Below, one piece after another: positions 60,734-64,000 of a DNA stretch of 64,000 bases. The first letter of the stretch is position 1; each line of letters opens with the position of its first letter. The notes under the pieces were generated by a model, which was not told where the DNA came from, did not search any database, and was given only the letters and a program-made list of their open reading frames with translations. This DNA comes from Eikenella longinqua (GTDB lineage: Bacteria; Pseudomonadota; Gammaproteobacteria; Burkholderiales; Neisseriaceae), in contig NZ_LXSL01000011.1 in NCBI RefSeq assembly GCF_001648355.1, positions 228,102-292,101 on the forward strand, written 5' to 3'. The position numbers and the translations under genes are program-made.

Positions 60734-61237
60734 TTAAGCAGCTGCTTCTTCACCAGCTTTTTTCTCAGCCAAAGCAGCCATGCCGCGAGCTATGCCAGAC
60801 AACGGAGCCTGCATGAGGAACAGCAATTTAGACAGCAACTCTTCACGACTCGGAATAGCTGCCAGTGCACCCACTTGAGCGGCATCCAATACTTTGCCGT
60901 CATATGAGCCTGCTTTAACGATCAGCTTCTCATCTTTTTTAGAGAATTGGTGCAATACTTTTGCTGCAGCAACCGCATCTTCAGAAGCGGCATAAATCAG
61001 CGGGCCAACCATATGCTCAGCCAGCTCAGCAAAAGAGGTACCTTCCACCGCACGTCGCGCCAAAGTGTTTTTCAACACTCGCAGATACACACCTTCCTTA
61101 CGTGCATTAGCACGCAATTCGGTCATACTGGCAACACTGATTTCGCGGTATTCGGCAAGCACCATGGTCTGAGCATTGCCAATACCGGCAACAATCTCTT
61201 CCACCACTGCTTTTTTAGTTTCGATACTAAGACTCAA
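60734..61237 (-). CDS. rplJ: 50S ribosomal protein L10 (TTG start)
   Basis: 167 residues, MSLSIETKKAVVEEIVAGIG at the start as in neisserial L10, and the L12-binding C-terminus ending EKKAGEEAAA. The start codon is TTG (61235-61237) with GGAGGT five bases before it and no ATG nearby. L10 anchors L7/L12 to 23S rRNA and represses its own operon through the leader described at 61340-61420. Confidence 0.97.
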   Translation of the reverse strand: MSLSIETKKAVVEEIVAGIGNAQTMVLAEYREISVASMTELRANARKEGVYLRVLKNTLARRAVEGTSFAELAEHMVGPLIYAASEDAVAAAKVLHQFSKKDEKLIVKAGSYDGKVLDAAQVGALAAIPSREELLSKLLFLMQAPLSGIARGMAALAEKKAGEEAAA

Positions 61238-61339
61238 GGTCTACCTCCTACTGTTTATCAAAGAATACCCACAGGTATTCCACCAGTTCGGCAACCTGAA
61301 AAGACATTTTGCAAACAACCAATTGCATACACTTCAGGA

Positions 61340-61420
61340 CCACCGTCTGCGTAGGGTAATTATTAAATCTTGCGATCCCTACGGTCTTGGACTCTACTTA
61401 TAACAAGTATAAGTAGTCCG
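61340..61420 (-). promoter_or_regulatory. Ribosomal L10 leader (autoregulatory RNA)
   Basis: Upstream of rplJ on the minus strand. It has the conserved GTAGGGATCGCAAGA, paired with CCCTAC, and GCAGACGGTGG (61341-61353). A hairpin GGACTACTTATA ... TATAAGTAGAGTCC (61389-61419) precedes it. This is the L10(L12)4-binding leader of proteobacteria. Confidence 0.75.
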
Positions 61421-61464
61421 TTTTCAGGTAGCCTCTCAATCCAACCAAAGGCTACCTGAAAATT
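61419..61464. terminator. DUS-pair hairpin between rplA and rplJ
   Basis: CGTTTTCAGGTAGCCTCTC and AAAGGCTACCTGAAAATT, loop about 12, directly after the rplA stop. It may partly end the rplKA transcript. Confidence 0.65.
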
Positions 61465-61468
61465 TCAC

Positions 61469-62164
61469 TTAACCATTGATGCTGGCAACATCTACGCGCA
61501 CGCCCGGCCCCATAGTGCTGGACAGAGCCACCTTCTTCAGATATTGCCCTTTAGTCGCCGCTGGTTTAGCTTTAATTACCGCATCCAGCAAGGCATCAAA
61601 GTTTTCGCGCAAGGCAGCCGGATCGAATGAAGCACGGCCGATAGCAGCATGAACCACACCTGCCTTATCAGTACGATACTGAACCTGACCAGCCTTGGCA
61701 TTGCGCACCGCCTCTGCCACATTAGGGGTAACCGTACCCACTTTCGGATTCGGCATCAAACCGCGCGGACCCAAAATAGTACCCAATTGACCCACAACGC
61801 GCATTGCATCCGGAGAAGCAATGACCACATCAAAATCCAAATTGCCTTGCTTCACTTCAGCAGCCAAATCGTCAAAACCTACAATATCAGCACCAGCTTC
61901 CTTGGCGGCCTCAACATTGGCACCTTGAGTAAACACAGCAACACGAACAGTTTTGCCGGTACCCTTAGGCAAGACTACAGAGCCACGAATAACCTGATCA
62001 GATTTGCGTGAATCCACACCCAGATTGATAGCAACATCAATAGACTCATCAAATTTGGCTGTAGCGGTTTTTTTCACCAAGCCAATTGCCTCATCAATTG
62101 AATAGTGCACATTTGAATCGATAGCCGAACGAATCTCTTGGAAGCGTTTAGATGATTTAGCCAT
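61469..62164 (-). CDS. rplA: 50S ribosomal protein L1
   Basis: 231 residues, full length, with the L1 landmark LGPRGLMPNPKVGTVTPNV (about 130-148) and a central VVGFDDLAAEVK. It binds the L1 stalk of 23S rRNA and can repress its own operon. The ATG overlaps the rplK stop by one base. Confidence 0.98.
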   Translation of the reverse strand: MAKSSKRFQEIRSAIDSNVHYSIDEAIGLVKKTATAKFDESIDVAINLGVDSRKSDQVIRGSVVLPKGTGKTVRVAVFTQGANVEAAKEAGADIVGFDDLAAEVKQGNLDFDVVIASPDAMRVVGQLGTILGPRGLMPNPKVGTVTPNVAEAVRNAKAGQVQYRTDKAGVVHAAIGRASFDPAALRENFDALLDAVIKAKPAATKGQYLKKVALSSTMGPGVRVDVASING

Positions 62165-62595
62165 TACACACCCTCCACATCCAAGCCCATTGAGCGGGCA
62201 GAACCTGCAATCGTACGTACCGCAGCATCCAAATCAGCTGCAGTCAAATCCGGCTCCTTAGTTTTAGCAATTTCCTCAAGCTGAGCTCGAGTAACCTTAC
62301 CCACTTTATTAGTGAGCGGGTTTGAACTACCCTTCTGCAATCCTGCTGCTTTTTTCAGCAAAATGCTTGCCGGCGGAGTCTTCATTACAAAAGTAAAAGA
62401 CTTATCTGCAAAAGCAGTAATCACCACCGGAATCGGCAAACCTGGTTCCACATTCTGTGTTGCCGCATTAAATGCCTTACAAAACTCCATAATATTCAAA
62501 CCACGCTGGCCCAGCGCCGGACCAACTGGCGGAGAAGGGTTTGCCTTCCCTGCAGGAATCTGCAGTTTGATGTAACCTACAATTTTCTTTGCCAC
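62164..62595 (-). CDS. rplK: 50S ribosomal protein L11
   Basis: 143 residues. PPVGPALGQRGLNIMEFCKAFN (about 21-42) and the C-terminal RNA-binding domain ending RTIAGSARSMGLDVEGV are typical. It forms the GTPase-associated centre with 23S rRNA. Confidence 0.98.
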   Translation of the reverse strand: MAKKIVGYIKLQIPAGKANPSPPVGPALGQRGLNIMEFCKAFNAATQNVEPGLPIPVVITAFADKSFTFVMKTPPASILLKKAAGLQKGSSNPLTNKVGKVTRAQLEEIAKTKEPDLTAADLDAAVRTIAGSARSMGLDVEGV

Positions 62596-62695
62596 AATTA
62601 GCTCCTAAACGGGTAAATACGCAGAACCTTCTGCTCCCCAAAAATTGAACTTTGCATTATAAGGGAATTTCTAGCTTATTGCCAAGCGCACGATA

Positions 62696-63238
62696 TTAAA
62701 TTTTTTCAACCTGGCTAAAATCCAACTCAACCGGCGTCTCTCGCCCAAAAATCTGAACCAAAACCCGCAGCTTATTCCTCTCATAATCCACATCATCCAC
62801 GAGACCATTGAAATCAGAAAAAGGCCCTTCCCCTACACGAACCTGCTGACCAACCTCAAACTCTACTCTCGGTTTCGGTTTCTTCTCGCCACCGGAAGCA
62901 TCGGCAACCTGAGACATAATGGCATCAACCTCTCTCTGTGAGATAGGCAAAGGCCGATTAGCCGTACCGCCAACAAACCCATTTACTCGAGGCGTACTCT
63001 TGACTAAATGCCACGACTCATCAGTCATTTCCATCTCAATCAAAACATAACCTGGAAAAAATTTACGCTCACTAACCGTTTTCCGCCCATTCTTGATACC
63101 AACAACTTCTTCAACCGGCACCAAAATCTGGCCAAAAAACTCATCCATTCCCTCTCTAGCAATCCGTTCTTTGAGGGTTTTTTGAACATTCTTCTCAAAT
63201 CCGGAATAAGCCTGAATGACATACCACATCTTAGCCAT
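62696..63238 (-). CDS. nusG: Transcription antitermination factor NusG
   Basis: 180 residues beginning MAKMWYVIQAYSGFEKNVQK. N-terminal NGN domain with FVGGTANRPLPIS, and a C-terminal KOW part (FEVGQQVRVGEGPFSDFNG). It links RNA polymerase to ribosomes or Rho. AAGGTGG is 9 bases before the ATG; an in-frame GTG four codons upstream is less likely. Confidence 0.97.
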   Translation of the reverse strand: MAKMWYVIQAYSGFEKNVQKTLKERIAREGMDEFFGQILVPVEEVVGIKNGRKTVSERKFFPGYVLIEMEMTDESWHLVKSTPRVNGFVGGTANRPLPISQREVDAIMSQVADASGGEKKPKPRVEFEVGQQVRVGEGPFSDFNGLVDDVDYERNKLRVLVQIFGRETPVELDFSQVEKI

Positions 63239-63260
63239 CGCTCTAACCACCTTTTAAAAT

Positions 63261-63716
63261 TTATTTGCCACCACTCAGCGTAAGTAGCAGCCACACCAAG
63301 AATGTATCTACTAACCACAGAAACACAGTCATGACCGCTGTAAACATCAGCACAAAAAATGTATTACGCCATGCCTCATTCTTAGCAGGCCACACTACTT
63401 TCTTAATCTCGGTAATCGAATCTTTAATATACCGAATCAGATTTACCCCAATATCACACCATACAAAAACAATCAGTGCTGCCAATGAAATCCCACCACC
63501 CAACAATAGCCAGCGAATATAAAGCGGTTGATTAGCCAAAAGAGAAAATCCTATAGCACTCCCAAAAACCAGCACTACAGCTAAAAATATTTTGACCGCA
63601 TCTCCTGACCGACTTTTCTTTTGACCACCCTGCGCACGATTACGCAGCTCTTGGCGAGATGGCTTTGCAGACACCGCATCAAGCATCTCCTTTACTTTTT
63701 GTTTACGATCTCTCAT
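63261..63716 (-). CDS. secE: Preprotein translocase subunit SecE
   Basis: 151 residues, with three membrane helices: two N-terminal (about 42-63 and 70-92) and the conserved C-terminal one after KDSITEIKKVVWPAKNEAWRN (about 98-118, seen as EIKKVVWPAKNEA). It is part of SecYEG. The ATG at 63716 has AGGGTGG upstream; a GTG at 63728 is also in frame. Confidence 0.95.
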   Translation of the reverse strand: MRDRKQKVKEMLDAVSAKPSRQELRNRAQGGQKKSRSGDAVKIFLAVVLVFGSAIGFSLLANQPLYIRWLLLGGGISLAALIVFVWCDIGVNLIRYIKDSITEIKKVVWPAKNEAWRNTFFVLMFTAVMTVFLWLVDTFLVWLLLTLSGGK

Positions 63717-63759
63717 TATAGCAACCACCCTAAATCTACATAATGAATTTATAAAATTA

Positions 63760-63788
63760 AAGACTAACCGGCGAGCCGGTTAGTCTTT
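63760..63788 (-). terminator. Terminator after tRNA-Trp
   Basis: AAGACTAACCGGC-GA/TC-GCCGGTTAGTCTT, 13 pairs with a tiny loop, flanked by A and T runs. It closes the tuf - tRNA-Trp transcript before secE. Confidence 0.92.
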
Positions 63789-63791
63789 TTT

Positions 63792-63867
63792 TGGCAGGCC
63801 AGGAGGGTCTCGAACCCCCAACCCTCGGTTTTGGAGACCGATACTCTACCAATTGAGCTACTGGCCT
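63792..63867 (-). tRNA. tRNA-Trp (CCA)
   Basis: 76 bases with encoded CCA. On the minus strand: acceptor AGGCCAG / CTGGCCT, D-arm GCTCAATTGGTAGAG, anticodon loop CTCCAAA (anticodon CCA) on TCGGT/ACCGA, T-loop TTCGAGA. Located between tuf and secE, as in most proteobacteria. Confidence 0.97.
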
Positions 63868-63874
63868 CTAAACC

Positions 63875-64000
63875 TTAAGCAATCACAGAAGCAACCACAC
63901 CGGCACCTACCGTACGGCCACCTTCGCGAATCGCAAAGCGCAGACCTTCTTCCATCGCAATCGGGGCAATCAGTTCTACGGTAATGGTTACGTTCTCACC
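63875..64000 (-). CDS. tuf: Elongation factor Tu, 3' end only
   Basis: The last 41 codons are in the window: ENVTITVELIAPIAMEEGLRFAIREGG..., RTVGAGVVASVIA-stop. This is the C-terminal barrel of EF-Tu. The rest lies beyond the right edge. Confidence 0.96.
   Translation of the reverse strand, partial: GENVTITVELIAPIAMEEGLRFAIREGGRTVGAGVVASVIA

Noticed and set aside
63714..63728. Upstream GTG starts for secE and nusG
   Set aside because: The ATG starts have correctly spaced Shine-Dalgarno sequences that themselves contain the GTG codons.

Overview
The window looks like a chromosome segment of an Eikenella species (Neisseriaceae, Betaproteobacteria). The strongest sign is the 12-mer AGGCTACCTGAA and its reverse complement, present dozens of times. 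I recognise it as the Eikenella dialect of the neisserial DNA uptake sequence (DUS). The base composition (GC-rich, roughly 55-60 %), neisserial gene content and the order tuf - tRNA-Trp - secE - nusG - rplKAJL - rpoBC agree with this.

Layout. 0-5 kb: end of a mutT-type Nudix gene, two small envelope proteins, hemW, uspA, tcdA and a YdiL/Aca2-like regulator. 4.9-7.6 kb (minus strand): ubiU-ubiV-ubiT, the set for oxygen-independent ubiquinone hydroxylation. Upstream of it, 7.6-8.2 kb is geneless and carries a 166-bp foldback element and a Correia-like remnant. 8.2-16.6 kb: alaS (with a large insertion), pip, a GlcG/HbpS-like exported protein, ubiD, a small membrane protein, an AlkB-like dioxygenase and a methyltransferase. 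17-25 kb: an antiporter-slyX pair, a Zn-protease-like gene, the chaperones cbpA/cbpM and hscA, and metK. 25-31.6 kb: a quinone reductase-like flavoprotein, thrS, tRNA-Val, a LysR gene divergent from a small monooxygenase-like gene, an AhpD-like protein and tgt. 31.7-33 kb: a lower-GC patch with a twice-frameshifted gene, an Imm26-like gene and a frameshifted lipoprotein. 33-47 kb: orn, a TonB-domain lipoprotein, pgi with the sugar transporter gluP, ypjD/ffh, lipoprotein and periplasmic genes, rsmB, grxD, an H-NS-like gene, a K+/H+ antiporter and dciA. 47-51 kb: secA and a methyltransferase. 51.5-64 kb (minus strand): the transcription/translation operon rpoC, rpoB, rplL, rplJ, rplA, rplK, nusG, secE, tRNA-Trp and the 3' end of tuf.

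How the genes connect. ubiUVT and ubiD both serve ubiquinone synthesis, which suits a facultative anaerobe. pgi and gluP suggest coupled sugar uptake and isomerisation. secA, ffh and secE supply protein export. Many genes are bounded by inverted DUS pairs that can act as terminators. Some DUS copies lie inside coding sequence, and a few supply a stop codon or a Shine-Dalgarno-like AGG.

Signs of gene exchange. DUS of other Neisseriaceae dialects mark at least three places: canonical Neisseria DUS on both sides of ubiV, N. mucosa-type DUS inside alaS, and Kingella/Simonsiella-type DUS in the LysR region. Two Correia-type elements are also present. No CRISPR array, prophage or complete insertion sequence was seen.
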